NCBI GenBank assembly: GCA_023954015.1
Contig: JAMLIS010000008.1
Coordinates: 62,001-126,000 of the forward strand
Direction: 5' to 3'
Source of the DNA: Burkholderiaceae bacterium
GTDB lineage: Bacteria; Pseudomonadota; Gammaproteobacteria; Burkholderiales; Burkholderiaceae_E
DNA: 64,000 nucleotides
Position 1 is the stretch's first letter. Each line of letters starts with the position of its first letter. The notes under the pieces are model-generated. The model ran no database searches, was not told the origin of the DNA, and worked only from the letters and a program-made list of their open reading frames with translations. This document shows positions 1-9,210 of the stretch, piece by piece. Both the position numbers and the translations under genes were made by a program.

Positions 1-232
1 CGAGCTTTTCGTGTCGTCCGCCCCAGGGCGCCGGCACACTCAGTTGCAGCAGGCCCGCGTCCCCGAGCGAGGCGACCAGCCGCCGGCAGGCGGCATCGAG
101 CGCCTCGTTGCCGGCATCGTGCGGAAGCGCGAGGCCGGGCAGGGCGCTTGCCGCCCACGCGTCGAGCGCTTCGGCAAGCGCGCGGTGCGTGGAGTCGAGG
201 AACGGCCAATCGAGAAACGTCCGGTCGGACAT
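1..232 (-). CDS. Acyl-CoA dehydrogenase, N-terminal part (runs off the window)
   Basis: The minus-strand reading frame opens with ATG at 232 and stays open for 77 codons to the window edge. It begins MSDRTFLDWPFLDSTHRALA and continues through a helical, Ala/Leu-rich segment of the kind seen at the N-terminus of acyl-CoA dehydrogenases, ending near a PAPWGG motif. Such flavoenzymes oxidise acyl-CoA to enoyl-CoA in the cytoplasm. It starts 18 nt after the stop of the upstream crotonase, so it is probably the fourth gene of the same operon. The catalytic region lies outside the window. The family call rests on the N-terminus and context only. Confidence 0.65.
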   Translation of the reverse strand, partial: MSDRTFLDWPFLDSTHRALAEALDAWAASALPGLALPHDAGNEALDAACRRLVASLGDAGLLQLSVPAPWGGRHEKL

Positions 233-250
233 GCTTCAACCGCCTTCGAC

Positions 251-1069
251 TCAGTTGCCTTCGAACTTCGGCGTCTGCTTGGCGACGAACGCATGATAAG
301 CGCGGTGGAAATCCTGCGTCTGCATGCAGATCGCCTGCGCCTGCGCCTCGGCCTCGATGGCTTCCTCGAGACCCATGTTCCATTCCTGCAGCAGCATCTT
401 CTTGGTCATCGCGTGCGCGAAGGTCGGGCCGTCGGCAAGCGACTGCGCCATCTGCCCGGCGCGCTCGGCGAGCGCCTCGGGTTCGACGAGTGCGTTGTAG
501 AAGCCCCAGCGCTCGGCTTCTTCGCCGGGCATCGCGCGGCCCGTGAACAGCAGCTCCGAGGCGCGGCCGTGCCCGACGATGGACGACAGCAGCGTGCACG
601 CGCCCATGTCGGCGCCGGCCAGCCCCACCTTGACGAACAGGAACGCCACCTTGCTTCTGGGCGTGCCGAAACGGATGTCCGAGCCGCATGCGAGCATCGT
701 GCCGGCGCCGGCGCAGATGCCGTCGATTGCGCAGACGATCGGCTGCGGCATGTTGCGCATTGCGCGCACGACGTCGCCCGTCATGCGCGTGAACTCGAGC
801 AGTCCGCCCATGTCCATCTTGGTGAGCGGACCGATGATCTCGTGCACGTCGCCGCCGGAGCAGAAGTTGCCGCCGGCGCCGGTGAGCACCACCGTCTTGA
901 TCTCGGGAACGTAGGCGAGCTTGCGAAAGAGGTCTCGCATCTCGGCGTACGACTCGAAGGTCAACGGATTCTTGCGCTCGGGGCGGTTCAGCGTGAGCGT
1001 GGCCACCTTGCCGTCGACCTCGAAGCGGAAGTGCTCGGGCTTCAGGTCCTTTGCGGAAATCTTGTACAT
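251..1069 (-). CDS. Enoyl-CoA hydratase/isomerase family protein (crotonase)
   Basis: 272 residues, the normal crotonase length. The start ATG at 1069 has a good ribosome site (AGGAGCACCCT just upstream); the frame is open further upstream but that part is a shadow of the neighbouring genes. Crotonase features are present: the first oxyanion-hole segment [10 protein letters not shown] near residue 70 and the second [20 protein letters not shown] near residue 118. The family hydrates or isomerises CoA thioesters. The sequence resembles hydratases of aromatic or alicyclic CoA-ester clusters such as 2-aminobenzoyl-CoA degradation, which is inference. It lies 29 nt after the SDR gene and just before the acyl-CoA dehydrogenase in one operon. 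Confidence 0.85.
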   Translation of the reverse strand: MYKISAKDLKPEHFRFEVDGKVATLTLNRPERKNPLTFESYAEMRDLFRKLAYVPEIKTVVLTGAGGNFCSGGDVHEIIGPLTKMDMGGLLEFTRMTGDVVRAMRNMPQPIVCAIDGICAGAGTMLACGSDIRFGTPRSKVAFLFVKVGLAGADMGACTLLSSIVGHGRASELLFTGRAMPGEEAERWGFYNALVEPEALAERAGQMAQSLADGPTFAHAMTKKMLLQEWNMGLEEAIEAEAQAQAICMQTQDFHRAYHAFVAKQTPKFEGN

Positions 1070-1098
1070 AGGGTGCTCCTGCGGTCTGTCGTCGTGAA

Positions 1099-1845
1099 TC
1101 AACCCACCATGCTCAGTCCGCCGCTGACGCTGAGGACCTGGCCGGTAATGTAATCGGAACGTCCGCTGGCGAAGAAAACGACGGCGTCGGCGATCTCCGA
1201 GGGCCTGGCGAAGCGCTTCATCGGGATCGCGCGCTGGAACGCCTCGCGATGCTTCTCCGGCACCGCCTGCAGCAGCGGCGTGTCGGTGGGCCCCGGGCAC
1301 ACGCAGTTCGCCGTGATGCCGTGGCGAGCCGTTTCGCGCGCCAGGCCCTTCGTGAAGGCGATCACGCCGCCCTTGGCGCCGGAATACACCGTCTCGCCCA
1401 GGCTGCCGACGCGGCCCGCGTCGCTCGAGACGTTGACGATCTTGCCCTGCTTGCGCTCGATCATCTGCGGCAGGAACGCGCGCACCACGCGCACCGTTCC
1501 CATGAAGTTCAGTTCGACCACCTTGCTGATGAACGCGTCGTCGTTTTCGAGGAAGGGTTGGATTTTGCCCCAACCGGCGACGTTGGCGACGATGTCGACG
1601 CGCGCGTGCCGCTGCAGCGTCGCCTCGCGAAACGCGGCGACCGACGTGTCGCTGGTCACGTCGCAATGCGAGTAGTCGGCGCGCAGGCCCGCCGCGCGCA
1701 GGTCGGCGGCGGCCTGTTCGCCGCGTGCATCGTCGATGTCGCCGAGCATGACGGTGGCGCCCGCTTCGGCCAGGCGCTGTGCCGTGGCCAGGCCGATGCC
1801 CGAAGCGGCGCCGGTGACGATCGCGATCCGGTCGTCGAGTTTCAT
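1099..1845 (-). CDS. Short-chain dehydrogenase/reductase, 2-hydroxycyclohexanecarboxyl-CoA dehydrogenase-like
   Basis: A classical SDR of 248 residues. It has the Rossmann motif TGAASGIG near residue 11, a YSGAKGG active-site motif (Tyr-x-x-x-Lys) near residue 153, and PGPTDTP after it. CGGAGTA precedes ATG 1845. These enzymes oxidise a secondary alcohol with NAD(P)+. Lying between two crotonases and an acyl-CoA dehydrogenase, it probably oxidises a 3-hydroxyacyl-CoA or ring hydroxyacyl-CoA intermediate. Its resemblance to the BadH type is from memory; the exact substrate cannot be read from the sequence. Confidence 0.85.
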   Translation of the reverse strand: MKLDDRIAIVTGAASGIGLATAQRLAEAGATVMLGDIDDARGEQAAADLRAAGLRADYSHCDVTSDTSVAAFREATLQRHARVDIVANVAGWGKIQPFLENDDAFISKVVELNFMGTVRVVRAFLPQMIERKQGKIVNVSSDAGRVGSLGETVYSGAKGGVIAFTKGLARETARHGITANCVCPGPTDTPLLQAVPEKHREAFQRAIPMKRFARPSEIADAVVFFASGRSDYITGQVLSVSGGLSMVG

Positions 1846-1896
1846 CGCAGTACTCCGTGAGGGGGTTCGAAGGGAAAGGAAGAAGAAAACGGACGT

Positions 1897-2652
1897 TCAG
1901 CGCGCCAGGAATGCGGCTACCCGCCGCTTCGTCTCGGCGTCGGTCATCAGCCGCCGCGTGGAAAGCAGCTCTTGCTCGAAGCCCTCGTCGCCCGGGCGGG
2001 TCGCGCATTCGATGCACGCCTTGGCTTCGGCCAGCGCTGCGCGCGGCAGGCCGGCGAGCCGCTCGACCAGCGCCTTTGCGCGAGCGGCGAGTTCGGTCTT
2101 CGGGACGGCCCAGTGCAGGATGCCGAACTGCTCCGCGCTGCGTCCGTCGAAGGTCTCCGCGCCGAGAATCAGCCGCCGCGCGAGTGCCGGGCCGCACAGC
2201 CGGGCCAGGCGTTGCGTGCCGCCGGCGCCGGGCACCAGGCCGAGCTCGACTTCGGGCAACCCGATGCGCGCTTCGGCCGCACCGATGCGCAGGTCGCAGG
2301 CGAGGGCGAGCTCCAGGCCGCCGCCCAGTGCATGGCCGCCCACCTCGGCGACGCTCACCGCGTCGAGCCGCTCGATGCGCTCGAACACCTGCTGCAACCG
2401 ACGAACGAAGGCGAGCTGTTGCTCGAGTCCTTCGGGGCCCGCGAACCCGACGCGCATCTCGTCGAGGTTGGCGCCGGCGCAGAAGGCGCGACCGACGCTG
2501 CGCAGGTGCAGCACCGACAGCGAGGGGTCGGCCGCGACCGTTTCGGCAACGTCTGCGAGCGCTTCGATCAGCGCCCGGCTGAGCGCGTTCACTGGCGGCT
2601 CGTCGAGCGTGACGCGCAGCGTGTTCCCGAGTCGTTCCTGCTGCAGCCCCAT
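1897..2652 (-). CDS. Enoyl-CoA hydratase/isomerase family protein (first gene of the operon)
   Basis: 251 residues from ATG 2652. Longer in-frame starts at 2673 and 2691 exist, but 2691 lies inside a palindrome that looks like an operator, so a downstream start is preferred. The oxyanion-hole segments are [12 protein letters not shown] near residue 60 and [20 protein letters not shown] near residue 103. The Glu pair typical of true hydratases is plausible in [20 protein letters not shown]. It is a second crotonase paralogue in the operon, consistent with a beta-oxidation-like route for a branched, aromatic-derived or alicyclic acyl-CoA. The substrate is not determinable. Confidence 0.85.
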   Translation of the reverse strand: MGLQQERLGNTLRVTLDEPPVNALSRALIEALADVAETVAADPSLSVLHLRSVGRAFCAGANLDEMRVGFAGPEGLEQQLAFVRRLQQVFERIERLDAVSVAEVGGHALGGGLELALACDLRIGAAEARIGLPEVELGLVPGAGGTQRLARLCGPALARRLILGAETFDGRSAEQFGILHWAVPKTELAARAKALVERLAGLPRAALAEAKACIECATRPGDEGFEQELLSTRRLMTDAETKRRVAAFLAR

Positions 2653-2676
2653 CGTCCGTCTGTCCCTGTTCATTGG

Positions 2677-2694
2677 TGAATGAATCATCATTCA
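2677..2694 (-). promoter_or_regulatory. Palindromic operator candidate for the CoA-degradation operon
   Basis: TGAATGAATCATCATTCA contains perfect 7-bp arms (TGAATGA / TCATTCA) around a 4-bp centre. It lies directly upstream of the first crotonase gene and overlaps its most distal possible starts. Symmetry, size and position fit a TetR-family regulator of acyl-CoA catabolism. No regulator gene is visible in the window, so the binding protein is inference. Confidence 0.55.
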
Positions 2695-2712
2695 ACGCGC
2701 AGGATACCGTAT

Positions 2713-2726
2713 TTGAGCGAGATCAA
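2713..2726 (-). promoter_or_regulatory. FNR/Anr-like half-perfect site
   Basis: Read on the minus strand this is TTGATCTCGCTCAA, which matches the FNR-family consensus TTGAT-N4-ATCAA at nine of ten defined positions. It lies about 60 bp upstream of the first crotonase start. It could give oxygen-responsive control of that operon, but a single degenerate site may occur by chance. Confidence 0.3.
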
Positions 2727-2859
2727 GCGATCGCTGGATTGCCCGGCCGCCGGAGCCGGGCCGGCTGCTTCCCGCAGGGGCGCCCGGAGGGAAAGCGTGG
2801 GGAAACGGGCAGCGGCGGCTGTGCGACGCAGTGCGTTTCTCGGATTCGGGAAGCGAATT

Positions 2860-2942
2860 CCGCATTGCGAAAATGTCGCAGTGCAATGCGGCATCCGGGC
2901 GTTTCACGGACTAAAAAATCGATTTCGCGATGTGGTGAAATC
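2860..2942 (+). promoter_or_regulatory. Cluster of inverted repeats upstream of aceA
   Basis: In this otherwise gene-free stretch (2696-3128) several perfect inverted repeats are packed together. CCGCATTGC (2860-2868) pairs with GCAATGCGG (2883-2891), and nested inside is TGCGA-AAATG-TCGCA (2866-2880). TTTCAC (2912-2917) pairs with GTGAAA (2935-2940), and GATTTC (2921-2926) with GAAATC (2937-2942). They sit 35-120 bp upstream of the proposed aceA promoter, where a regulator of the glyoxylate shunt would be expected. The regulator is unknown. Confidence 0.45.
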
Positions 2943-2976
2943 TGCCTAAGAAATTGAAGATGCGAAAAAAAAGTTT

Positions 2977-3004
2977 TTGAACAACAAGCGTGTTCGGTCA
3001 TATT
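2977..3004 (+). promoter_or_regulatory. Candidate sigma-70 promoter of aceA
   Basis: TTGAAC (2977-2982), a 16-bp spacer and CATATT (2999-3004) lie about 125 bp upstream of aceA in an A/T-rich patch that stands out from the GC-rich surroundings. Each hexamer matches the consensus at four of six positions, so this is a plausible but unproven promoter. Confidence 0.4.
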
Positions 3005-3128
3005 GCATCGCATCACGAATCGCTAAGCTTTCGGATATCTCGACGACGAGACGATCTCGCCCGGCAATCGCGACCGGCGCGAACGCTTCGCCGCCGAAAC
3101 GGTCTTCCACTCGTTCAGGAGAACTCTG

Positions 3129-4454
<1,326 letters not shown>

Positions 4455-4477
4455 GCCCGCGCAGATCCGCTTCGACG

Positions 4478-4503
4478 GGGCCGGCGATTCGCCGGCCCTT
4501 TTT
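4478..4503 (+). terminator. Rho-independent terminator of aceA
   Basis: A perfect 8-bp stem GGGCCGGC / GCCGGCCC with a 5-nt loop (GATTC) is followed by TTTTT, 24 nt after the aceA stop codon. It separates aceA from the Tad operon. Confidence 0.9.
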
Positions 4504-4614
4504 GCTGGTGCGCCCGCCGTGGACGGCCGGCGCGGATCGACACCGGCGCGTCGACGAAGGTCCTAGTCCGCCGACTCGGCCGAGCGTCGAATTTCCGCGC
4601 GCGAGGTGCGCGCC

Positions 4615-4620
4615 TATAAC
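4615..4620 (+). promoter_or_regulatory. Possible -10 element of the Tad operon
   Basis: TATAAC lies 43 nt upstream of the first flp gene in GC-rich DNA. No convincing -35 hexamer is seen at the right distance, so an activator or an unusual promoter may be involved. Confidence 0.3.
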
Positions 4621-4662
4621 GGTTCCTGCGCCTTCCCCTTCCGGCGCACAGGAGACCGTCCC

Positions 4663-4959
4663 ATGCACCCGCTTCCCGCTCCCGCCTTCGTTTCCGTTCG
4701 TGCCTGCCGATCGCCTCGCCAGCGCGGCCAGGGAATGACCGAATACATCATCGTCGTCGCGCTGATCGCCGTTGCCGCGATCGGCGTGTACACGCTGTTC
4801 GGCCAGACGATCCGCAACCAGACCGCCGGACTGGCGCTCGAGGTATCGGGGCAGGCGGCGTCCACCGCGATCGGCAATGCGCAGACGAACGCGAACACGT
4901 CCTCGACGAACGCGAACGCGCGCAAGGGCCTCGACAACTACGACGCCAACAATCGCTGA
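4663..4959 (+). CDS. flp: Flp/Fap-type major prepilin of the Tad pilus
   Basis: 98 residues. After a leader of about 26 residues comes RGQGMTEYIIVVALIAVAA: the type IVb prepilin cleavage pattern G|XXXXEY followed by a hydrophobic helix. The C-terminal part is rich in Asn, Thr and Ser. Cleaved Flp subunits polymerise into thin adhesive pili outside the cell. ATG 4663 is chosen because AGGAG lies 9 nt before it; the frame is open further upstream but without a ribosome site. It is the first gene of the Tad operon, as is usual, and lies 14 nt before the TadG-like gene. Confidence 0.9.
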   Translation: MHPLPAPAFVSVRACRSPRQRGQGMTEYIIVVALIAVAAIGVYTLFGQTIRNQTAGLALEVSGQAASTAIGNAQTNANTSSTNANARKGLDNYDANNR

Positions 4960-4973
4960 CCGGAGCGGCGACG

Positions 4974-6335
4974 GTGCGCGCAACGCAGTCCATCGCGTCG
5001 CAACGCGGGCAGGCGCTCGTGCTGGCGCTCGTGCTGCTGTTCGCCGCGTTGCTCGGGCTGTTCGTGCTCTTCAGCAGCGGACAGGTCGTGACCACCAAGC
5101 AGCGCCTGGTCAACGCCGCCGACGCCGCCGCCTACAGCGCTGCGCTGTGGCGCGCGCGCGTGCTGAACTTCCATGCCTACGCGAACCGCGCGATCGTCGC
5201 CCAGGAAGTCGCGGTCGCGCAGGCCGTCACGCTCGTTTCGTGGGCGAAGTACTTCGAGCGCTTCACCGGGAATGCCGCCCCTCTTGCCGCGGCTTGGCCT
5301 GCTGCGCAGCCGGTGCTCGCGGCGGCCGCTTCGATGGCGCGAAACGCACGCGAGCTCACCGAAGCGGCGGCAGCCGAGGAAGTGCGGCTGCGCGCCGCGC
5401 CTTCCGTGGGCTACAAGTCGCTGCTCGCGCGCAGCCAGGAGGCGCTGCAGCGGGCCGCCGATTCCTTCGGGCTGGGGGCCGTCGCGAACGAGGTCGTCCG
5501 CGCGAACGATCCCGCGTTCTTCGCGTTCGCACTCGGCGACGCGAGCGCGTTCGCCGGTTTCACCCGACGCCATGCGAGCGACGACGACCGCGCCCGGCTG
5601 CGCGACGTCGTCGTCGACTCGCTCGATCGCTTCGTGAAGGGCCCGCGTCGCGACGACCTGCGGCTGCTGCTGCTGCCTTCGTCGTGCTTCGGTCGAACGA
5701 CGAACGTCGATCGGTGGTTCCGCTGGTGGCGCAAGCGCGGCGGTACCGAGATGGCGCCCGACCTCGAGCGCTGGCAGGCGGTCGACACGGGGTCGATCCA
5801 CAACTGGCGCAAGAGCGGATTCCTGTTCGGAAGCTGCCGGCAACGGGAATGGCTGCCCGTCGGATGGGGTGCTGCCGAGGCTTTCGACGGCGTCGAGTCG
5901 CCCGGGCTGCTCGGCGACACGGGCGGCACGCGCGACAACGGACTCGCCACCGCGCTGGCCGAGTCGGAGATGGCGGCCGGGGCCGGGGCCGGCCCCGGCA
6001 GCTACAGCGGCATCGAACGTGTGCGCGAGCTGAACCACGGTGCGCTCGACGATCCCCTCTTCCCGGTGTCGCAGGTCGTCGTGCTCGCGCGAACGGAGGC
6101 CGGTGACGTGCGCACGGCGAATGCGCTCGACGTCGGCATCGGACGACTGCGTCTGTTCGAGGCGTTCGCCGGCAACCGGCTTTGGGCAATGGCGGTGGGC
6201 GAGGCGTATTTTCGCCGCCCGCCGGCGGCGCCCGAGCGGATCGAATACGCCAGCCTGTACAGCCCCTATTGGCAGGCGCGTCTCGCCGAGCCGAGCGCGG
6301 CGCAACGGGCAGCGGCGCAACGGTATGCGAACTGA
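4974..6335 (+). CDS. TadG-like pilus assembly protein (Tad N-terminal domain)
   Basis: 453 residues from a GTG start with CGGAG upstream. The N-terminus RGQALVLALVLLFAALLGLF is a single membrane anchor of the TadE/TadG (Flp-like) kind, but Leu replaces the Glu at +5 of a true prepilin motif. The following VNAADAAAYSAALWRAR is typical of Tad-domain proteins. The rest is a large periplasmic region with no recognised domain. TadG-type proteins are thought to act as minor pseudopilins or envelope anchors in Flp pilus biogenesis. The last 11 nt overlap the next gene, implying coupled translation. Confidence 0.75.
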   Translation: MRATQSIASQRGQALVLALVLLFAALLGLFVLFSSGQVVTTKQRLVNAADAAAYSAALWRARVLNFHAYANRAIVAQEVAVAQAVTLVSWAKYFERFTGNAAPLAAAWPAAQPVLAAAASMARNARELTEAAAAEEVRLRAAPSVGYKSLLARSQEALQRAADSFGLGAVANEVVRANDPAFFAFALGDASAFAGFTRRHASDDDRARLRDVVVDSLDRFVKGPRRDDLRLLLLPSSCFGRTTNVDRWFRWWRKRGGTEMAPDLERWQAVDTGSIHNWRKSGFLFGSCRQREWLPVGWGAAEAFDGVESPGLLGDTGGTRDNGLATALAESEMAAGAGAGPGSYSGIERVRELNHGALDDPLFPVSQVVVLARTEAGDVRTANALDVGIGRLRLFEAFAGNRLWAMAVGEAYFRRPPAAPERIEYASLYSPYWQARLAEPSAAQRAAAQRYAN

Positions 6336-7164
6336 TCGACGCGGGCAGGGCGGGCAGGCGCTCGTCGAGGCGCTCGTCGCCGCGATCGTGCTCGTTCCGC
6401 TCGTGCTGCTGGTCGTGCTGCTCGGCAAGTTCCAGTCGATGCAGCAGGCGACCATCGCCGCGTCGCGCACGCTCGCCTTCGAGTGCACGGTGCGCCCCGA
6501 CGACTGCAGCGATGCGGTTGCGCGCGATGCGCTCGTGCAAGAGGCGCGGCGTCGGCACTTCGGCCGCATCGATCGGGAAATCTACACCGCCGACCGGCTC
6601 GACGATACCGCGCCGTCGCAGGAGCGCAATCCGCTGTGGACCGACAGGCGCGGCCGTCCGCTGCTCGAGCGCTATGCCGATGTCTCCGTCACCGTGACGC
6701 CGTCGCGCTTCGATGCGGGTCGCTCGACGGCGATCGGCCGGGCGTCGGGCGATGCGGCTGCGCTGCTCGATCGCCTGGCCGGTCCGTCCCGCTTCGGCCT
6801 GTCGCTGGACGGCGGGCTGGCGACGTCGGAGGTGCGCGCGCGCGTGTCGCCGAGCCAGGCCGGCAACGAGCAACTCGGCCGGCTCGATTCGTTGCCGCTG
6901 CTGATGCACGCACGCACCGCGCTTCTCACCGATGCGTGGAATGCGTCGGGTCCGTACGGCGAGGCCGAGCATACGGTGCAGTCGCGGGTGCAGGCCGGGT
7001 CCCGCGTGGATCCGCTGCACGAAGCGGGATTCCGCGCCGGCTACCAGCTGACGCTGTGGGCGCTGCAGTTGATGGACGCCGCCGGGCTCGAGCCGCTCGC
7101 CTCCGAGTTCCGGCCGCACGAAGTGGACGTCGACCGCGTGCCGGCCGACCGCATCGGCTCATGA
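6325..7164 (+). CDS. TadE-like pseudopilin
   Basis: 279 residues. The N-terminus GQGGQALVEALVAAIVLVPL matches the TadE prepilin-like pattern (G|QALVE followed by a hydrophobic helix), so it is probably processed by a prepilin peptidase. The remainder is a soluble domain predicted to be periplasmic, with no further motif recognised. ATG 6325 lies inside the end of the TadG-like gene (11-nt overlap), and its stop overlaps the next start by 4 nt (ATGA). TadE-type proteins are minor pseudopilins required for Flp pilus assembly. Confidence 0.75.
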   Translation: MRTDRRGQGGQALVEALVAAIVLVPLVLLVVLLGKFQSMQQATIAASRTLAFECTVRPDDCSDAVARDALVQEARRRHFGRIDREIYTADRLDDTAPSQERNPLWTDRRGRPLLERYADVSVTVTPSRFDAGRSTAIGRASGDAAALLDRLAGPSRFGLSLDGGLATSEVRARVSPSQAGNEQLGRLDSLPLLMHARTALLTDAWNASGPYGEAEHTVQSRVQAGSRVDPLHEAGFRAGYQLTLWALQLMDAAGLEPLASEFRPHEVDVDRVPADRIGS

Positions 7165-7916
7165 ACGCGCAGGCCGCGTTGCTGCTCGCCGCGTTTCCGC
7201 TGGCGGCGCTTCACGGGCAGGTACGTGCGGACGACGCCGTGTCGCTGCAGTCGCTGCCGGGAATCGACCGCGTGCGCCTGGCGATTCCCGACGGTTCGAT
7301 CGCCGGGCAATCGGTGACCGTGTACGAGCTGCGCAGCCGCCGCGCGCCGCGCGATGCGCTCGCCGACCTCGAAGGCCACTGGCGTGCGCAGGGCATCGAC
7401 ACGGTGCTGCAGGCGCAGGCAGGCGAGTGGTTCGTGCTGTCGCGGCTTGCCGGCGCCGGCGGTGAGATCGTCGACGCCGCGGGCACGATGCCGGGCATCG
7501 CGGGCTTCGAGACGCTGCAGATGCGAGCCTCCCCGGACGGCGGCAGCGAAGGGCTGCTCACTCGGTGGCACACGGCGCGCACCGGTACCGCGCAGGAGCT
7601 TTCGCTCGCCGGACTCGTTCCCGACGACGCGCGCGCCGTGCGCCGGTTCTCGTCGGACAGCGCGCACGAGCGGCGGGCGGCCACGATCGTCGCGCATTTC
7701 CCGCGCTCGCTCGACGATGCCGAGACTCATCTCGAGCGGCATCTGCTGCGCGCCGGATTCGAGCCGATGCGCGCGAAAGGCCGGACGCGGGACCTGCGCT
7801 GGAGCGACGACCGGGCGCGCTTTTACCGCAGCGCGGGCGCGGAGCTGCTCGTCACGCTGCATCGACTGCCGCAGGGGGCGAGCGCCGTCCTGCACTACCG
7901 GGAGACACCCCGATGA
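7161..7916 (+). CDS. Exported protein of unknown function in the Tad operon
   Basis: 251 residues, no family recognised. The N-terminus MNAQAALLLAAFPLAALHGQ looks like a Sec signal peptide with likely cleavage near VRA-DD (about residue 24), so the protein should be periplasmic. The mature part alternates beta-like stretches with basic loops; there are no Cys pairs or repeats. Both ends overlap neighbours by 4 nt (ATGA), so it is translated with TadE and the small Flp-like protein. By position it could be a pilotin, a periplasmic chaperone or a lineage-specific replacement of RcpB; this is inference only. Confidence 0.7.
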   Translation: MNAQAALLLAAFPLAALHGQVRADDAVSLQSLPGIDRVRLAIPDGSIAGQSVTVYELRSRRAPRDALADLEGHWRAQGIDTVLQAQAGEWFVLSRLAGAGGEIVDAAGTMPGIAGFETLQMRASPDGGSEGLLTRWHTARTGTAQELSLAGLVPDDARAVRRFSSDSAHERRAATIVAHFPRSLDDAETHLERHLLRAGFEPMRAKGRTRDLRWSDDRARFYRSAGAELLVTLHRLPQGASAVLHYRETPR

Positions 7917-8077
7917 GCGATCGCCGTTCGCGAGGACAGGCGAGTGTCGAGTACCTGCTCGTCGTCGCCTTGTTCGTACTCGCGATCACCACCGGTCCGC
8001 ACAGCGCGCTCGAGTCGTTCTTCGATGCCGTCGCCGACCGCTACCAGCACTTCACCCGGACGATTTCGCTGCCATGA
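7913..8077 (+). CDS. Second, very short Flp-like prepilin
   Basis: Only 54 residues, with its ATG inside the stop of the upstream gene and its own stop inside the cpaB start (4-nt overlaps on both sides). MSDRRSRGQASVEYLLVVAL shows a complete type IVb prepilin motif, G|QASVEY, after an 8-residue leader, then a hydrophobic helix and a 25-residue tail. The processed protein would be about 46 residues. It is distinct from the first Flp in the tail and may be a minor pilin or an initiator/tip subunit. The prepilin motif and the tight coupling make a spurious reading frame unlikely. Confidence 0.8.
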   Translation: MSDRRSRGQASVEYLLVVALFVLAITTGPHSALESFFDAVADRYQHFTRTISLP

Positions 8078-9210
8078 TCCACGCGCTCGCTCCCCTTCGT
8101 CGCATCACCGCCTTCTTCGGCCGGCACCGCTCGGGGCTGCTCGTCACCGCTGCCGTGGGCTTCGGAGCGCTTGCCGTGTTCGGTGCACGCGGCTACCTGG
8201 CCGAACGCATCGAGATCGAGAAGGCGCGGCTTGCATCGAAGCAGGACACGGTGGAGATCGTCGTCGCGCGACACGACCTCGCAGCCGGGACCGTCGTCGA
8301 CGCCGACAGCATGGCGGTTCGCGAAGTGCCGGCCGACCTGGTGCCGGGCAGCGCAGTGCGTCCCGAACGATTCGAGCAGCACGCGGGCGCGCGCATCGAA
8401 CAACCGATGCGAAGCGGCGAGCCGTTGCTCGCCGCAGTGATCGTCGGCCGCGATGCCTCACCGTTCTCGTCCCGAATCCGTCCCGGCATCCGCGCGATGT
8501 CGGTCCTCGTCGACGAAGTCAATTCGGTGTCGGGGATGCTGCAGCCCGGCGATCGGATCGACCTGCTGTTCACCGTGCGGCCACCGGCGTTGCCCGGCAT
8601 GCCGCCGGCGCAGGAAGTGACGTCCGCGCTGATGCAGGACATGACCGTGCTCGCGACCGGCCGGCAGGTGCGCGCCGACAAGGGCGACAGCGCAGGCCTG
8701 CGCCATTTCACGGCGATCACGGTGGAGGTGTCTCCTGCGCAGGCCCAGCAGCTGATCGTCGCGCAACGCAGCGGAAAGCTCACGGCGATGCTGCGCAATC
8801 CGGAAGACCGCCAACCGTGGCGCCCGCGGGCGATGGACCTCAACGCGCTGCTCGGCGTCGACGCGCCGCAACGCGCAGTGGCGGTGCCCAGGGTGATCGG
8901 GCCCGAGATCATCGTCGGCGGACGCGGTGCGCTGCTGGCAAGCGCCAGCGTCGCGCAGATCCCGATCGACGGATTCGAGATGTCGCGACCGGCAGAGCCC
9001 GGCCCCGCGTCGCAGCCACAGTTCCGCGCGCGGCGGGGCGCGGCGCCGGCGTCGCAGCAGGCGCGCTCGCCCGCGGGCTACGCGCGGGGGAACGCCGCCG
9101 TTGCCGGCGGTGACGAAGCGCCGCGCGGCGACGGCGCATGGGGACTGCATCGTTTCGGACGCGACGCTTCGCACGAGGCAGTCGAGGCACCGATCGCGGG
9201 GGCGCAATGA
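8074..9210 (+). CDS. cpaB: Flp pilus assembly protein CpaB/RcpC
   Basis: 378 residues. One N-terminal transmembrane segment (LLVTAAVGFGALAVFGARGY) is followed by a SAF-like domain near residues 60-130 (VEIVVARHDLAAGTVVDADS) and the RcpC/CpaB domain with IRAMSVLVDEVNSVSGML and PGDRIDLLFTV. The C-terminal 70 residues are Ala/Arg/Gln-rich and probably disordered. CpaB is a periplasmic component of the Tad secretion complex, probably linked to the outer-membrane secretin. It overlaps both neighbours by 4 nt and sits directly before the secretin gene as in other tad loci. Confidence 0.9.
   Translation: MIHALAPLRRITAFFGRHRSGLLVTAAVGFGALAVFGARGYLAERIEIEKARLASKQDTVEIVVARHDLAAGTVVDADSMAVREVPADLVPGSAVRPERFEQHAGARIEQPMRSGEPLLAAVIVGRDASPFSSRIRPGIRAMSVLVDEVNSVSGMLQPGDRIDLLFTVRPPALPGMPPAQEVTSALMQDMTVLATGRQVRADKGDSAGLRHFTAITVEVSPAQAQQLIVAQRSGKLTAMLRNPEDRQPWRPRAMDLNALLGVDAPQRAVAVPRVIGPEIIVGGRGALLASASVAQIPIDGFEMSRPAEPGPASQPQFRARRGAAPASQQARSPAGYARGNAAVAGGDEAPRGDGAWGLHRFGRDASHEAVEAPIAGAQ

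Noticed and set aside
11..1153. Plus-strand frame of 380 codons opposite the first crotonase
   Set aside because: It runs antisense to well-supported genes, has no ribosome site and shows His/Arg/Ala-rich shadow composition.
251..2695. One very long minus-strand reading frame covering three genes
   Set aside because: Only its last 272 codons look like a protein (crotonase). The rest is Arg/Ala-rich text in the wrong frame of the SDR and second crotonase genes.
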